A stretch of DNA of 64,000 nucleotides from Lactococcus taiwanensis (lineage in GTDB: Bacteria; Bacillota; Bacilli; Lactobacillales; Streptococcaceae): contig NZ_BNDT01000001.1 in NCBI RefSeq assembly GCF_014905395.1, positions 124,001-188,000 on the forward strand, given 5' to 3'. The translations under genes were made by a program, and so were the position numbers. Under the pieces are notes generated by a model. It was not told where the DNA came from. It saw only the letters and a program-made list of their open reading frames with translations, and ran no database searches. Positions 35,845 to 46,131 of this stretch are shown one piece after another (positions within the stretch are counted from its first letter, which is position 1; each line of letters opens with the position of its first letter).

Positions 35845-36222
35845 TTCTTAGTGTATATATAGGTAGGATTGTGCCTATCATTTATGTACGTAAGTTAAAT
35901 TATATATTTAATAATTGTCAAAAAAATATCCCTCTCAAAAAGGGAATTTTTATTATTATTATCTACTTATTGGCTCCTATATTTAAAAATTCTCTTTTTA
36001 TAATTAAAAATGAATTTAATCTCAAATACAAGACTATTATTCTCCCCTCCAAAATTTATGATATCTTTATAGGGCTATTTCAATTTGCTCGTAATACTAA
36101 AAAAGATACGAATTAATGTTATTAGTTTTGAACCAATATATTTAATATTTATAGCATTAAGGTAAATAAATTTTAAAAAGAATAGTGGAAAAATTAAAAA
36201 AATAATTCTAGAAAGGAAAATT
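35845..36222. other. AT-rich gap with an attenuator-like hairpin
   Basis: No convincing gene. An imperfect palindrome ATAGGTA/TGCCTAT (about 35859-35877) could be an operator. A CCCT/AGGG hairpin with flanking A and T runs (about 35923-35952) looks like a terminator usable in either direction. An 81-codon frame at 35871 has no ribosome site and is probably chance. Confidence 0.4.
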
Positions 36223-36342
36223 ATGTTAAAAGGAATAGTTGATAGGCTAGAGGTAGTCATAGATACACTGATTTGGATAATGTCTGGTGTATCAATCATC
36301 GGACTTTGTATTATTATTTTTGAAATTATGTTTATGAAATAA
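36223..36342 (+). CDS. 39-residue membrane peptide
   Basis: MLKGIVDRLEVVIDTLIWI followed by a second hydrophobic run and F-M-K-stop. AAAGGA lies 6 nt before the ATG, giving it a better ribosome site than many neighbours. One membrane helix (about 18-36) after an amphipathic start. It precedes the c-di-GMP genes on the same strand. It could be a small regulatory membrane peptide, a pheromone or a bacteriocin-like peptide; no family recognised. Confidence 0.45.
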   Translation: MLKGIVDRLEVVIDTLIWIMSGVSIIGLCIIIFEIMFMK

Positions 36343-36487
36343 ACTGGTTTCAAGGACTGTCTACATGCAAGAAGCTTACATAAAGAGAAGGCTTCTTGAA
36401 AAATCTTATGAGTAATCAAAGGTTAGAAAGTAAAATTGTGGTATTTAGGTAATAGCAAAGAATTCCGCATGATAGGAGTAAATAAGA

Positions 36488-37180
36488 ATGGAAGTATCAC
36501 AAGAAATTGGAAAATTATGTTATTTTAGACAAAGAATTTATAAAGAAAATCAAGGGTATGAGGAGTATGAGCTCTTGCTGAGGTATAAAAAGGGTGATAA
36601 TTACTATTTTCCACAAACATTATTTACTAAGATATTGTCTTATGAAATATATCACAAATTGTATATGAAGCATATCGGAAACTTACTTCGAGAAAAATTA
36701 ACGAAGGATACAAATACTTACACAGTAAATTTTGATTATCAAGAACTCAATTACTCGCATACGATAGAATTTCTTGAAAATTTTGAATTTAAAGACCGCT
36801 TAAAAATCGAAATAACAGAAAATTTTTATAAAGGTGCTGAATTAGCGCTAAGTGACAAAAAATTTATTGATAAATTAATCAGATTAAAAGATTTAGGTTA
36901 TGAATTTGCATTAGATGACTTTTTAACAGGTATAAATTCATATGAATTTTTGTTCACGTTACGTGAAGTTATAACAAGAGTTAAAATTTCGGTATTAAAA
37001 TTTAAGAAGTTTTTAGATAACAAAGAATTAGCAGTATTTTTGTCTTCGATAGTTGAAAGCTTCTCTTTTTTAGGAAAGGAAATCGTTATTGAAGCAGTAG
37101 AAAATGAAAAACTATTTGCTTTATTTCCTAGAGAATGGTATCAGCAAACTTTTTATTATAGTAAACCTCATCCATTTTGA
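36488..37180 (+). CDS. EAL-domain protein, putative c-di-GMP phosphodiesterase
   Basis: 230 residues, a stand-alone EAL domain without sensor or membrane part. The catalytic positions can be matched: E of Y-E-L-L-L-R (EAL becomes ELL), N in T-V-N-F, E in I-E-I-T-E, D-D in L-D-D-F, K in V-K-I-S, E in I-E-A-V-E and Q before T-F-Y-Y-S-K-P. So activity is plausible although loop 6 is altered (D-D-F-L-T-G). TAGGAG lies 9 nt before the ATG. The GGDEF gene follows after 33 nt, an evident pair. Very AT-rich. Confidence 0.8.
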   Translation: MEVSQEIGKLCYFRQRIYKENQGYEEYELLLRYKKGDNYYFPQTLFTKILSYEIYHKLYMKHIGNLLREKLTKDTNTYTVNFDYQELNYSHTIEFLENFEFKDRLKIEITENFYKGAELALSDKKFIDKLIRLKDLGYEFALDDFLTGINSYEFLFTLREVITRVKISVLKFKKFLDNKELAVFLSSIVESFSFLGKEIVIEAVENEKLFALFPREWYQQTFYYSKPHPF

Positions 37181-37213
37181 ATCACTATAAAAGAAGGAAA
37201 AGACATATATAAA

Positions 37214-38362
37214 ATGAGCTTAATTAATTCAATATTAGGAGATAATTTCTTTATCAAAATACTTCTTATTCCATCAATTTTAGGTTTTGACTTTTTAGTG
37301 AAAAATACTATCCAAAGGCAGCGTTCCCACTTAAATAAGGACACAAAGCTTGAGTGGTTTATTTTTACTATCCTTTTTACAACTTGTGGGTTAACTTTAA
37401 AAATACTGTTCGTTAAATTAGATATCTTATCACCAACTACCCACACTTATCTCCTAAATGATGGAGCACTTTACTTCACGTCACTTTTTATTTACTATAT
37501 GATAAGTGAGTACTATAGGTACAAAGAATATTCGGTATTATTATTATTGTTAATCTATTACTTTGTATATATACATATATGGGGGCTAAACTTTCGTTCA
37601 AGTTTCCTAATTATTTTGAGTCTGCTGCTATTTTGGTATCTGACTTGCATTATTATTAGGAAGAGGGCTATAATTATGGAAAAATATTACCTATATTTTT
37701 CTTTAAGTATTGGTGTTACGGTAATCGTAGAAATAATATGCCTTTCAGAATTTTCTTTTAGCTATATATACCTAGTCGCGGTGTTTATGAAATCTATATT
37801 CTTGCTTGTTTTAAGTAAAATAGTCATCAAGCTCCTTGAAATCGTAACAGAAGAATTTTCTAAATTGAAAAAACATAGTTATATTGACATGCTAACAGGG
37901 GTCTCTAATATTCGGAAATTTTATGAGGATTTGGAGCTGATTTTGGATGGTAAGGAGTTTATTCCTTTTTCCTTAGCTTTATTCGATATTGACTCATTTA
38001 AAAGTATAAATGATAACTATGGTCATAGCATAGGAGATGATGTTTTAAATAAAATATGTAGAATAATAGAAAACATCTTATCTGAAGATAATATCCAGGC
38101 ACAGCTATTCAGATATGGTGGCGACGAGTTCTATATTTTGTTTAGAAAAAAAACTAATAAAAATATTAATGAACTATTGGAGCAGATTAGACTTGAGGTG
38201 GTAGATTATAACTTCAAATACAAAGAGATTGAGTTTAAAGTATCAATATCTATTGGAGTTTATGAAATATCTGAGAAAATAAAATTCCGCGATATTTTGA
38301 CAAAAGTAGATGAGAAACTGTATTGTGCTAAAGTTAATGGAAAAAACAAAATTTGTTATTAA
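37214..38362 (+). CDS. GGDEF-domain diguanylate cyclase, membrane-bound
   Basis: 382 residues: six to seven membrane segments (about 1-215), a short linker, then a GGDEF domain (about 225-380). It has D-M-L-T-G-V-S-N-I-R-K-F, F-D-I-D-S-F-K-S-I-N-D-N-Y-G-H and an intact R-Y-G-G-D-E-F near residue 310, so it should make c-di-GMP. There is no R-x-x-D inhibitory site before the GGDEF. Paired with the EAL gene upstream. No PilZ-like receptor was seen in the window; the AraC regulator and WxL operon downstream are possible outputs by position only. Confidence 0.88.
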   Translation: MSLINSILGDNFFIKILLIPSILGFDFLVKNTIQRQRSHLNKDTKLEWFIFTILFTTCGLTLKILFVKLDILSPTTHTYLLNDGALYFTSLFIYYMISEYYRYKEYSVLLLLLIYYFVYIHIWGLNFRSSFLIILSLLLFWYLTCIIIRKRAIIMEKYYLYFSLSIGVTVIVEIICLSEFSFSYIYLVAVFMKSIFLLVLSKIVIKLLEIVTEEFSKLKKHSYIDMLTGVSNIRKFYEDLELILDGKEFIPFSLALFDIDSFKSINDNYGHSIGDDVLNKICRIIENILSEDNIQAQLFRYGGDEFYILFRKKTNKNINELLEQIRLEVVDYNFKYKEIEFKVSISIGVYEISEKIKFRDILTKVDEKLYCAKVNGKNKICY

Positions 38363-38571
38363 TTCTATTGGAATGGAGGGGGAAAGTGGTGTGATAAATT
38401 TCAAAGGGGTCTTAATAGAATATAAATAAAGCTTTCAAAGGGCGAAGAAGACTCAAAAATCTAGATAAAAGGGAAATACAGTTCAGGTTATAACTGTTAC
38501 TCATACGATTTAAGATTCCTCCTTAAATAAGGGTAATAAGCTTTGGATAAAAATAAGTCTCTCTATGTGGA
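38363..38571. other. Non-coding gap after the GGDEF gene
   Basis: AT-rich, no ORF, promoter or repeat that I can support apart from the terminator at its right end. Confidence 0.4.
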
Positions 38572-38620
38572 AATATAATAAAAACCTTATACTCAAAAGA
38601 TATAAGGTTTTTATTATATT
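38572..38620. terminator. Bidirectional terminator between GGDEF and AraC genes
   Basis: Perfect 20-bp arms (38572-38591 with 38601-38620), 9-nt loop, between convergent genes. Confidence 0.9.
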
Positions 38621-38664
38621 TTCTAAATTAATTAGAAATTAAATTACGTTTGACTTAAGTTATT

Positions 38665-39780
38665 TTAAAATATTTTAGTTGATAAATATTTCTTGCGAAA
38701 CTCTAAAGGAGTGATATTTTCGTGCGATTTGAATAGTTTGATAAAATGGCTTTGATTTGAAAAACTTAATGTTAACGCTATATCTTTATAGCTTTTATCA
38801 GTGAATAATAAGAGATGTTTTGATTCGATTATTTTTTTTCTTTTTATAAATTGCTGTATAGTTTCTCCCATTTCTTTTTTAAATTCAGAAGAAATATAAG
38901 ATGGATGTTTTCCTAGGTAGAAAGCAAGCTCTGACAGCGTAATTTTCTCATAAAGATGTATGTTTATAAAGTTAATCATCTCTTTAACTAAAGGAGTTTT
39001 CTTAGAATAAGGTGCGTTATGAATGAGATTCATAAATGCGAAAGACCCTTCTTTAATAAGTTTAATACATTCGACCATTTTTTGGACGTTTTCCATGTTT
39101 TGTATAAGCGCATCTGACAGGCTATAAGCCTCTATTTCTGATACACCACAATTTATACTGACACGGGTTACAAGGGCAATTAATGAGACAAATTTATATT
39201 TTAAGCTCTCTATTTTATTCGATGATAGTTCTACAAAATATGCCTCTTTGACTTTGTTAAATAGCCATTCTACTTTCTCTTTTTCATTTCTTCTAATCGC
39301 TTCGATATATCTTTTTTCTATTTCAATCGAGTCAAGATGGCTATCTTCAATACGTCTTGCGTTCAAATTGTTTTTAAAAGCATGCTCTATTTTTAACATA
39401 TCCTCGTTATCAAAGTTTAACCATTGTTGGTGCACATCAGGAAGTTTTTGTGCAACAATGGTATAAATTAAATGAATAACTGAACGAAGATAACTTTTAT
39501 TCTCCCTACTGATATTCTTTATTGAAATATTATAGGGACCAACTATTATTATGATTTTTGGCTGTGAAAGTAAATTAATTGGTAAAATAGCCCACAATTT
39601 ATCAGAACCATCTATTAATAGTATATTATCAATGTCTTTATTTTTATCGTAAATGCTTCTTATCTGATTAGAGAGAGGAACTGGAAAGAAAATCTCAAAC
39701 TCTTCAGAAATTAAGGCTATAGGGATATTTAATATTTCATAAAGATTTTTTATGCAGTAGTGTAATATCTTGTTCTCCAT
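38665..39780 (-). CDS. AraC family transcriptional regulator
   Basis: 371 residues: a C-terminal AraC/XylS double HTH (about 272-368, I-T-L-S-E-L-A-F-Y-L-G and S-Y-K-D-I-A-L-T-L-S-F-S-N-Q-S-H-F) and an N-terminal region of about 260 residues with no clear ligand domain. The start is taken as ATG 39780 because GAGGAG stands 6 nt upstream; the frame extends to 39864 without a ribosome site there. It is divergent from the WxL operon, whose regulator it may be. Confidence 0.85.
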   Translation of the reverse strand: MENKILHYCIKNLYEILNIPIALISEEFEIFFPVPLSNQIRSIYDKNKDIDNILLIDGSDKLWAILPINLLSQPKIIIIVGPYNISIKNISRENKSYLRSVIHLIYTIVAQKLPDVHQQWLNFDNEDMLKIEHAFKNNLNARRIEDSHLDSIEIEKRYIEAIRRNEKEKVEWLFNKVKEAYFVELSSNKIESLKYKFVSLIALVTRVSINCGVSEIEAYSLSDALIQNMENVQKMVECIKLIKEGSFAFMNLIHNAPYSKKTPLVKEMINFINIHLYEKITLSELAFYLGKHPSYISSEFKKEMGETIQQFIKRKKIIESKHLLLFTDKSYKDIALTLSFSNQSHFIKLFKSHENITPLEFRKKYLSTKIF

Positions 39781-40038
39781 AATTTTCTCCTCTGAAGTTT
39801 TATTTATAAAATATTCTAGCATATAAAATGTGAATAAAAAATCAATATCCCCAGAGGAAAGCATAATTTTGTTTTAGGAACCCTATTTTATATTATAAAC
39901 CATTGTTTTGTAGTATATATATTTCTGAAAATTGGCTATATTATATTATATATCTTACTAATGGGTTGAGTGGTTTGCCTCGCTGATTCACTGGTAAGTT
40001 GCTATGACTAAAATTTAAATGAGAGAAGGGGTAAATTC

Positions 40039-40668
40039 TTGAAAAATCTAATAAAATATATGGGGATAGCTCCAGTGTTGCTTTCAATAACAACTGAGAT
40101 AGACGTATATGCTGCCGAGGCTAATCCAAGTGCAGAGATAACGAGCGGAGTGGAGGTGCAAATTTCTCCCGGAACGTTAACTTTGGATAAGGTCGCTAAT
40201 TTTAATTTTGGTACATCAAGCGTCGAGGCGATTGCTAATGGGGATGTTGTACTCCCAGTTATTAATGGTAATGTAACTAATACAAGCGCAACTGACAATA
40301 TAGAGCTTAATACACAAATCTCCGATTATAGAGGGGCCAACTCCGATGGATGGTCTTTGAGACTAGATTTGGGAGAACTTAAAAATTCTTCTAATACAGA
40401 AATCATTTTAGCACAGTCGGAATTAAATATTATTCCAGAAGTACCAGAAGACTTCACAGGAAATGCTCCCGTGGGACTTTCTATTATTCCGGGTAATGGT
40501 GAGGTAGAGCTTTTATCTGCTAATTCAGGTAAAGGACTGAGAACCAATGAATTTACCTTTGATGGTACAACAACTAATTTAACTATTAAGCAACAGGATA
40601 TCATATCAGGTCGCTATCAAGCTGATCTAACATGGTCGCTTTATGATGCATATTCTCCCCAACAATAA
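40039..40668 (+). CDS. WxL-domain surface protein
   Basis: 209 residues: a signal peptide ending near Y-A-A-E (about 27), then one WxL domain with both motifs, S-D-G-W-S-L-R-L-D-L near 110 and A-D-L-T-W-S-L-Y-D-A near 195-204. WxL domains bind peptidoglycan non-covalently. The start is TTG, preceded by GAGAAGGGG. First gene of an operon with a DUF916 protein and a WxL lectin. Confidence 0.9.
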   Translation: MKNLIKYMGIAPVLLSITTEIDVYAAEANPSAEITSGVEVQISPGTLTLDKVANFNFGTSSVEAIANGDVVLPVINGNVTNTSATDNIELNTQISDYRGANSDGWSLRLDLGELKNSSNTEIILAQSELNIIPEVPEDFTGNAPVGLSIIPGNGEVELLSANSGKGLRTNEFTFDGTTTNLTIKQQDIISGRYQADLTWSLYDAYSPQQ

Positions 40669-40742
40669 TTTGAACAGCTGCACTTATAGTGCAACTGTTT
40701 TTATATCACTAATATTATTACAGCAACATAGGAGATTCAGAT

Positions 40743-41774
40743 TTGAAAAATGTCAAAAAATTACTTTTAGTTGTGGGGATATTTTTAAGTATGGGCTTCT
40801 TTACAAAACATATCTTCGCTGACACCACAGATTTTATTGTGACTCCGATACAACCAGCCAATCAACTATCTGATGTGACTTACTTTGATTTGCTAGTTCG
40901 TTCAGATACAAATCAGAAATTACAAATGAATGTAAAAAATACTACAAATAAGGCCATTAATGTTAACCTTAAGCCGTTGAATAGTTTTACAAATAACAAT
41001 GGTTTAATCACCTATAATGAAGATAAGATAAGTGAAGAGAACAATGGTATTTCATTTACTAATTTGGTTAAAGAAAAGAATCAAACGGTTCAAATCCCTT
41101 CAGGTGAAACGATTTCTGTAACTTTTGAAATAGATATAAGTAACAAAAGTTTTCCGGGAGAGATTATGGGAGCTTTTCAAATCGAACAAATATTAGGTGA
41201 AGTGAGTGACAAAGTTAAGAAAAAACAAACTTCTCTAGTATTAGAAAATAAATATCAAATGGTAATTGGAGTAAGATTAAGGCAAAATCTAACAGCAATT
41301 AATCCAGTTTTGCACTTAAAGAGTGTTAAGCCAATCGTTTTTAATGGAGAAGCTGCTACTTCAGTTGAAATTCAAAATAATCAACCCATAGCTTTTGGTG
41401 GGATCAATATTCAAGGCTATATAGAGAATAAAAAAAGTGAGAAAGTCGGAAGCATCAAACTTTTCGGTTATCAGATGGCTCCCAATTCAAGAATTAATCT
41501 TCCTATAAATTTCGATGAAAAAACTGTAGAGAGTGGAGATTATACATTATTCTTAAAAATAATTTCTCAGCGTGGGGAATGGATTTTTGAAAAACAATTT
41601 ACCTTGACAAAGCTGGAAGTAGATAGTATTAATAGACGTACAATATATTCTAAAAAATATCAAAACAATAGAAATCATTTCTATATACTATTGTTTATAA
41701 TCCTATTATTGCTAGTGATAATATTGATATTAATATGTTTCAGAAAGAAAACTAAGAATGAAAAGGAGGAGTAA
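40743..41774 (+). CDS. DUF916/DUF3324 cell-surface protein of the WxL system
   Basis: 343 residues: a signal peptide, a DUF916 domain (about 28-145; I-V-T-P-I-Q-P-A-N-Q), a DUF3324 domain (about 155-290) and a C-terminal membrane helix (about 309-333) with a Lys-rich tail. DUF916 proteins (WxL-interacting proteins) sit at the membrane and bind WxL partners. TTG start after AGGAG. The end of the gene contains the ribosome site of the next. Confidence 0.9.
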   Translation: MKNVKKLLLVVGIFLSMGFFTKHIFADTTDFIVTPIQPANQLSDVTYFDLLVRSDTNQKLQMNVKNTTNKAINVNLKPLNSFTNNNGLITYNEDKISEENNGISFTNLVKEKNQTVQIPSGETISVTFEIDISNKSFPGEIMGAFQIEQILGEVSDKVKKKQTSLVLENKYQMVIGVRLRQNLTAINPVLHLKSVKPIVFNGEAATSVEIQNNQPIAFGGINIQGYIENKKSEKVGSIKLFGYQMAPNSRINLPINFDEKTVESGDYTLFLKIISQRGEWIFEKQFTLTKLEVDSINRRTIYSKKYQNNRNHFYILLFIILLLLVIILILICFRKKTKNEKEE

Positions 41775-41775
41775 A

Positions 41776-43971
41776 GTGAAGTTAAGACCGTTATATTGCA
41801 ATGCTATAGCTCGTCTAATTTTTAGTTGCTTTTTCATATTGTTTACTCTAGGCCTCCCCACTAAAATTTTTGCAAGCGTTGTTCAACCCACCTTTTCTAC
41901 CTTGCCTTTATCAGATAATATGATTAGTACAGTGGGACAAGCAGGAGAAGTAAAAGGAGAGGAGGGTTACAATTATGTTCAAATAAATAACAGCCAAACA
42001 TCATCAAGTGGTGCCGTCTGGTTTAAACAGCCCATAAATTTTCAAACTGATTTTTCATTGACGATGGCAATTTATATTGAGAATACTGCAAATGACAGTG
42101 ATGGGATAGCATTTGTTATGCAAAGCCAAGGGCTTAGTGCATTAGCGGATCAAACAGGGCCGACTTTAGGCGTATGGGCGGATACTGAAGAAACAAATCC
42201 TCTTGAAAAGGGGGCCATTCAGAATGGTTTCGCAATTGAATTTGATACCTTTTATAATAATAGTTGGGCAGGTGGAGATAAGCAGATGGATAAAGATCTT
42301 TCAGATAGTCATCACATTGCTTGGGCCTATTCAGGAAAGTCAGCCTCTTATTATAGTGCAGGAGGTTTACTGCGGGCAGACAAAGTGCTCAATCATAATG
42401 ATGTAGCCTATGTTAATGATCTATCAGATGGGCAATGGCATGAGTTTACTGTACAGTACACTGCCATCACCCAACAATTAAGATATATAGTTGCGGATTT
42501 TGGGGTGGACACTACACTTAAATTTGATGAAAATTTTATGTCTGATCCAGAAATCTTTAATAATGCACCGGTTTATTTTGGTTTTACTGCTTCTAATGGT
42601 GGATATGCACAGGAAAAGGCCATCTCATTTATCGACGTAAAAGGCTTAATTGATTTAGACTTATCAATCAAAACAAGTGTAGAAAGCAATACCCTAACCG
42701 ACAGCCATACTCAAACAATTACCCCTCAAATTGTATCAACAGATCAAACAATTGATTATTCAACCACAATAGAATATAAGGGAAGCTCTTCCATTACAGA
42801 GTTGGAAAAAGGGAGTGAGGTTAGTATTGAACTTCCAAAAGAATTATCAGTGGTCGATAATCAGGTTCTTATTTCGGGAGAGGAGCAAAAGTATAATAGA
42901 GAAGAAAATTCACTGCTTATATCTCTTCCAGCTATAGAAGCGGGAAATACATATAACATCACTTTTTCCGCAAAATATGAGGAGATAAGTTTAAATCAGA
43001 ATGTGTCTAAAAATGTTCCAGTTGCTGCAGTTTGGCGAGGAAATGTGTATTCTAACGAGGCAGTTGCTGGAAATACTTCTTATTTTAACAATTATTATTT
43101 AATAGTGGAGAGTTGGCCCCCTACAATTTCTAATCAGGGTCTATACAATTCATTAGAGATCTCAGAAATAAATTCAGTGGAATATCGTCAAAGGCGTAAT
43201 ATATATCTAGATATTCAGATAAATGATGAAAATTCTACTTCAGTTGCACTCTACACTTCGGGATTGTTGACACGAGGAGAAGCTAGAGATTACCAAATAA
43301 ATCCTTCTTTAGATGAGGTTCTTACTACACAAGAGCGAGTAGATTTAGAACATACATTTGATAATTTTATTTATGAATATGATACGAGTGATTTGCCTAT
43401 AGCCAATTATACGATTGTATTTTATGCAGTTGATCAAGAAGGTAACAATTCGGATATTTACTACGTCTGCGTGGATTTTAAAGGCATTGCAACTTTAGAC
43501 GAGGTCCCAAATTTAGGATTTGAAACTTTGACCTTAAATGAGATTTATCGTTTGAAGGATGAATCAGGTTATATTTATTTCAAGTATGATGGGCATTCAT
43601 TTGATACATCTGAACTAACAACTGAGGGGGCTAGTAATAATCAAAAGATATCAGTAACTAATACTAGTGAAGGAACATGGCAACTTGAAGCGGTATTAGG
43701 AGATTTTTTAGAAGTTGGTACAGGAAATCTAGGTATAAAAAAACAAGGGACAGAAATTTTGTTTATGACTCCAGGGACGATGATTCCTGGTTTGACGATT
43801 AGTAGCGAAAGTCAGGTTATTGCCAAGCAAAATAGCAGTGGCATACCAAATTTGAGTGCTGATTTACAAACGGCAGACATTTACTTACGAGTTAAAGTTA
43901 CCGACACTCTAATTTCTGGAACTTTTCAAGCACCACTTAGGTGGACACTCGAAAATTCAATTTCGTATTAG
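41776..43971 (+). CDS. L-type lectin protein with C-terminal WxL domain
   Basis: 731 residues: a signal peptide (to about 34), a legume/L-type lectin domain (about 35-290, with D-G-I-A-F-V-M-Q near 108 and F-A-I-E-F-D-T-F near 150), beta-sandwich spacers, and a C-terminal WxL domain (G-T-W-Q-L near 632, R-W-T-L at the end). It probably binds glycans at the cell surface. The start is GTG 41776, placed 6 nt after AAGGAGG; an in-frame ATG at 41758 lies before that ribosome site and is rejected. Confidence 0.85.
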   Translation: MKLRPLYCNAIARLIFSCFFILFTLGLPTKIFASVVQPTFSTLPLSDNMISTVGQAGEVKGEEGYNYVQINNSQTSSSGAVWFKQPINFQTDFSLTMAIYIENTANDSDGIAFVMQSQGLSALADQTGPTLGVWADTEETNPLEKGAIQNGFAIEFDTFYNNSWAGGDKQMDKDLSDSHHIAWAYSGKSASYYSAGGLLRADKVLNHNDVAYVNDLSDGQWHEFTVQYTAITQQLRYIVADFGVDTTLKFDENFMSDPEIFNNAPVYFGFTASNGGYAQEKAISFIDVKGLIDLDLSIKTSVESNTLTDSHTQTITPQIVSTDQTIDYSTTIEYKGSSSITELEKGSEVSIELPKELSVVDNQVLISGEEQKYNREENSLLISLPAIEAGNTYNITFSAKYEEISLNQNVSKNVPVAAVWRGNVYSNEAVAGNTSYFNNYYLIVESWPPTISNQGLYNSLEISEINSVEYRQRRNIYLDIQINDENSTSVALYTSGLLTRGEARDYQINPSLDEVLTTQERVDLEHTFDNFIYEYDTSDLPIANYTIVFYAVDQEGNNSDIYYVCVDFKGIATLDEVPNLGFETLTLNEIYRLKDESGYIYFKYDGHSFDTSELTTEGASNNQKISVTNTSEGTWQLEAVLGDFLEVGTGNLGIKKQGTEILFMTPGTMIPGLTISSESQVIAKQNSSGIPNLSADLQTADIYLRVKVTDTLISGTFQAPLRWTLENSISY

Positions 43972-44046
43972 GATATATCTAATTCGCGAGGAAGCTTGAC
44001 AAAGAGGTTTGATCTATAGATTAACATCGTGCTGATTGGAATCCTA

Positions 44047-44076
44047 TTGAACCTTGTTGGCATAGTATGCTATACT
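44047..44076 (+). promoter_or_regulatory. uvrC promoter (leaderless)
   Basis: -35 TTGAAC (44047-44052), 18-bp spacer, -10 TATACT (44071-44076). The predicted start coincides with the uvrC ATG at 44083. Confidence 0.65.
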
Positions 44077-44082
44077 AGGCAT

Positions 44083-46086
44083 ATGAATCAAACGATTAAA
44101 GCGAAGTTAGAGTTGCTCCCCGATAGTCCGGGGTGCTATTTACATAAAGATAAAAATGGCACAGTTATATATGTCGGAAAGGCTAAGAATCTTAAAAATC
44201 GAGTCCGTTCTTATTTTCACGGCTCACACAATACAAAAACTGAACTATTGGTTTCAGAAATTGAGGATTTGGAATGGATTGTTGTCGATTCCAACATTGA
44301 GTCTTTAGTTTTAGAAATCAACCTGATTCAACGTTATAAGCCTAAGTATAATATCATGCTCAAGGATGATAAGTACTATCCATTCTTGAAAATCACGAAT
44401 GAAAAGTACCCACGGTTGTTGGTTGTTCGTAAGGTACAAAAAGACGGGGCAACTTATTTTGGTCCTTATCCTGATGTGAGGGCGGCTAATGAAGTAAAGC
44501 GACTTTTAGATCGGATTTTTCCTTTTCGTAAGTGTGGTCTACATGAAAAAAAGGTGTGTTTTTATTTTCATATTCACCAGTGTCTTTGTCCAGTAGTTAA
44601 TCATGTGGACCCTCAAGTTTTTAAAGAGATGACTCAAGAAGTGAAGGAATTTTTAACGGGTTCTGATCAGAAAATTATTAAAGAATTAGAGTCTAAAATG
44701 CTGGTAGCTTCTAATAAAATGGAGTTTGAGCAGGCAGCTGAGTATCGTGATATTATTAAAGCGATTGGGACTTTACGAACTAAGCAGAGAGTCATGAATC
44801 AAGATTTGCAAGACCGAGATGTCTTTGGTTATTATGTGGATAAAGGTTGGATGTGTGTGCAAGTTTTCTTTGTACGCCAAGGAAAACTGATTCAGCGTGA
44901 TGTCAATATGTTTCCTTATTACAATGAAGCTGAAGAAGACTTTTTAACGTACATCGGACAATTTTATCAAGAAAATAATCACATGATGCCAAGAGAAATT
45001 TTTATCCCTCAAAATGTGGACAAGGCCTCTGTAGAAGCTGTGGTGGCTGCGAGCCAAGCAGAAAATAGTTTGACAAAAGCACAAGCGCGTGCCGTGGATG
45101 CTAAAGTATTTACGGCGAAAACTGTAAAATTTTCCGACCAACAGGATGTAGAACAATCGATTGTCAAATTAGATAAAGAATTATCTTCAGAAAAACGTTT
45201 GTCCAGTTTACTCGCAAAAACTAAAATCATCCAACCCAGTCGGGGGGAGAAAAAGCAGCTGGTAAATATGGCGATGAAAAATGCTCAAACCCAACTGCAA
45301 CTCAAGTTTGATGTGGCTGAGCGAGACATGTTGAAAACGACAAAGGCTGTAGAAAATCTGGGTAAAATTTTAGGAATTCCAAAACCAGTGCGGATTGAAT
45401 CCTTCGATAATTCCAACATTATGGGAACATCTCCTGTATCAGCAATGGTTGTTTTTATCGATGGAAAACCTTCCAAGAAGGATTATCGAAAATACAAAAT
45501 AAAAACGGTCGTGGGCGCCGACGACTATGCTTCAATGAGGGAAGTTATGACGCGTAGGTACAGTCGTGCGTTAAGAGAAGGGACAGCTTTGCCAGATTTA
45601 ATAGCTATGGATGGAGGAGCAGGTCAAGTCAACATAGCCAAACAGGTTTTACGTGAGTTAGGGCTGTCAAAAATTCCAGTCGCAGGGATGCAAAAAAATG
45701 ATAAACACCAAACAAGTGAATTGCTTTTTGGCGATCCTTTAGAGGTAGTCCCCTTATCGAGGCAGTCGCAAGAATTTTTCTTACTCACTCGCATTCAAGA
45801 TGAGGTCCACCGTTTTGCTATTACTTTCCATCGCCAACTTCGTGGGAAAAATACCTTTTCCAGTAAACTGGATGGAATCGTTGGTTTAGGACCAAAACGT
45901 AAGCAAAAATTGTTGACAACTTTTAAAAATCTTAAAGCGATTGAGGAAGCTACCGTTCAGGAGGTTGCTGATGCGGGTGTTCCTTATGAGGTCGCTGAAC
46001 GGGTCAAAGCTACGTTGGAAAAACCTAAAGCTACTGACGATAATTGGGAATCCTTAAAAGATCAAGTCCCCGAAATAAAAAAGTAA
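44083..46086 (+). CDS. uvrC: Excinuclease ABC subunit C
   Basis: Makes the dual incisions in nucleotide excision repair. 667 residues: a GIY-YIG nuclease (G-C-Y-L-H then V-I-Y-V-G-K-A near 14-33), a UVR motif (about 190-220), an RNase-H-like nuclease (E-S-F-D-N-S near 445) and helix-hairpin-helix repeats at the end. The start [12 protein letters not shown] matches homologues; an upstream frame to 44029 is not conserved. No ribosome site: the promoter is placed for a leaderless mRNA. A nested terminator follows. Confidence 0.95.
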   Translation: MNQTIKAKLELLPDSPGCYLHKDKNGTVIYVGKAKNLKNRVRSYFHGSHNTKTELLVSEIEDLEWIVVDSNIESLVLEINLIQRYKPKYNIMLKDDKYYPFLKITNEKYPRLLVVRKVQKDGATYFGPYPDVRAANEVKRLLDRIFPFRKCGLHEKKVCFYFHIHQCLCPVVNHVDPQVFKEMTQEVKEFLTGSDQKIIKELESKMLVASNKMEFEQAAEYRDIIKAIGTLRTKQRVMNQDLQDRDVFGYYVDKGWMCVQVFFVRQGKLIQRDVNMFPYYNEAEEDFLTYIGQFYQENNHMMPREIFIPQNVDKASVEAVVAASQAENSLTKAQARAVDAKVFTAKTVKFSDQQDVEQSIVKLDKELSSEKRLSSLLAKTKIIQPSRGEKKQLVNMAMKNAQTQLQLKFDVAERDMLKTTKAVENLGKILGIPKPVRIESFDNSNIMGTSPVSAMVVFIDGKPSKKDYRKYKIKTVVGADDYASMREVMTRRYSRALREGTALPDLIAMDGGAGQVNIAKQVLRELGLSKIPVAGMQKNDKHQTSELLFGDPLEVVPLSRQSQEFFLLTRIQDEVHRFAITFHRQLRGKNTFSSKLDGIVGLGPKRKQKLLTTFKNLKAIEEATVQEVADAGVPYEVAERVKATLEKPKATDDNWESLKDQVPEIKK

Positions 46087-46131
46087 CGATTAAGTAGCAA
46101 GTCAACTTATTTTCTAAGACAAATAAGGGAT

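Noticed and set aside
35871..36116. 81-codon ORF on the + strand
   Set aside because: No ribosome site, very AT-rich composition, no recognisable domain; overlapped by a minus-strand frame that also lacks support.
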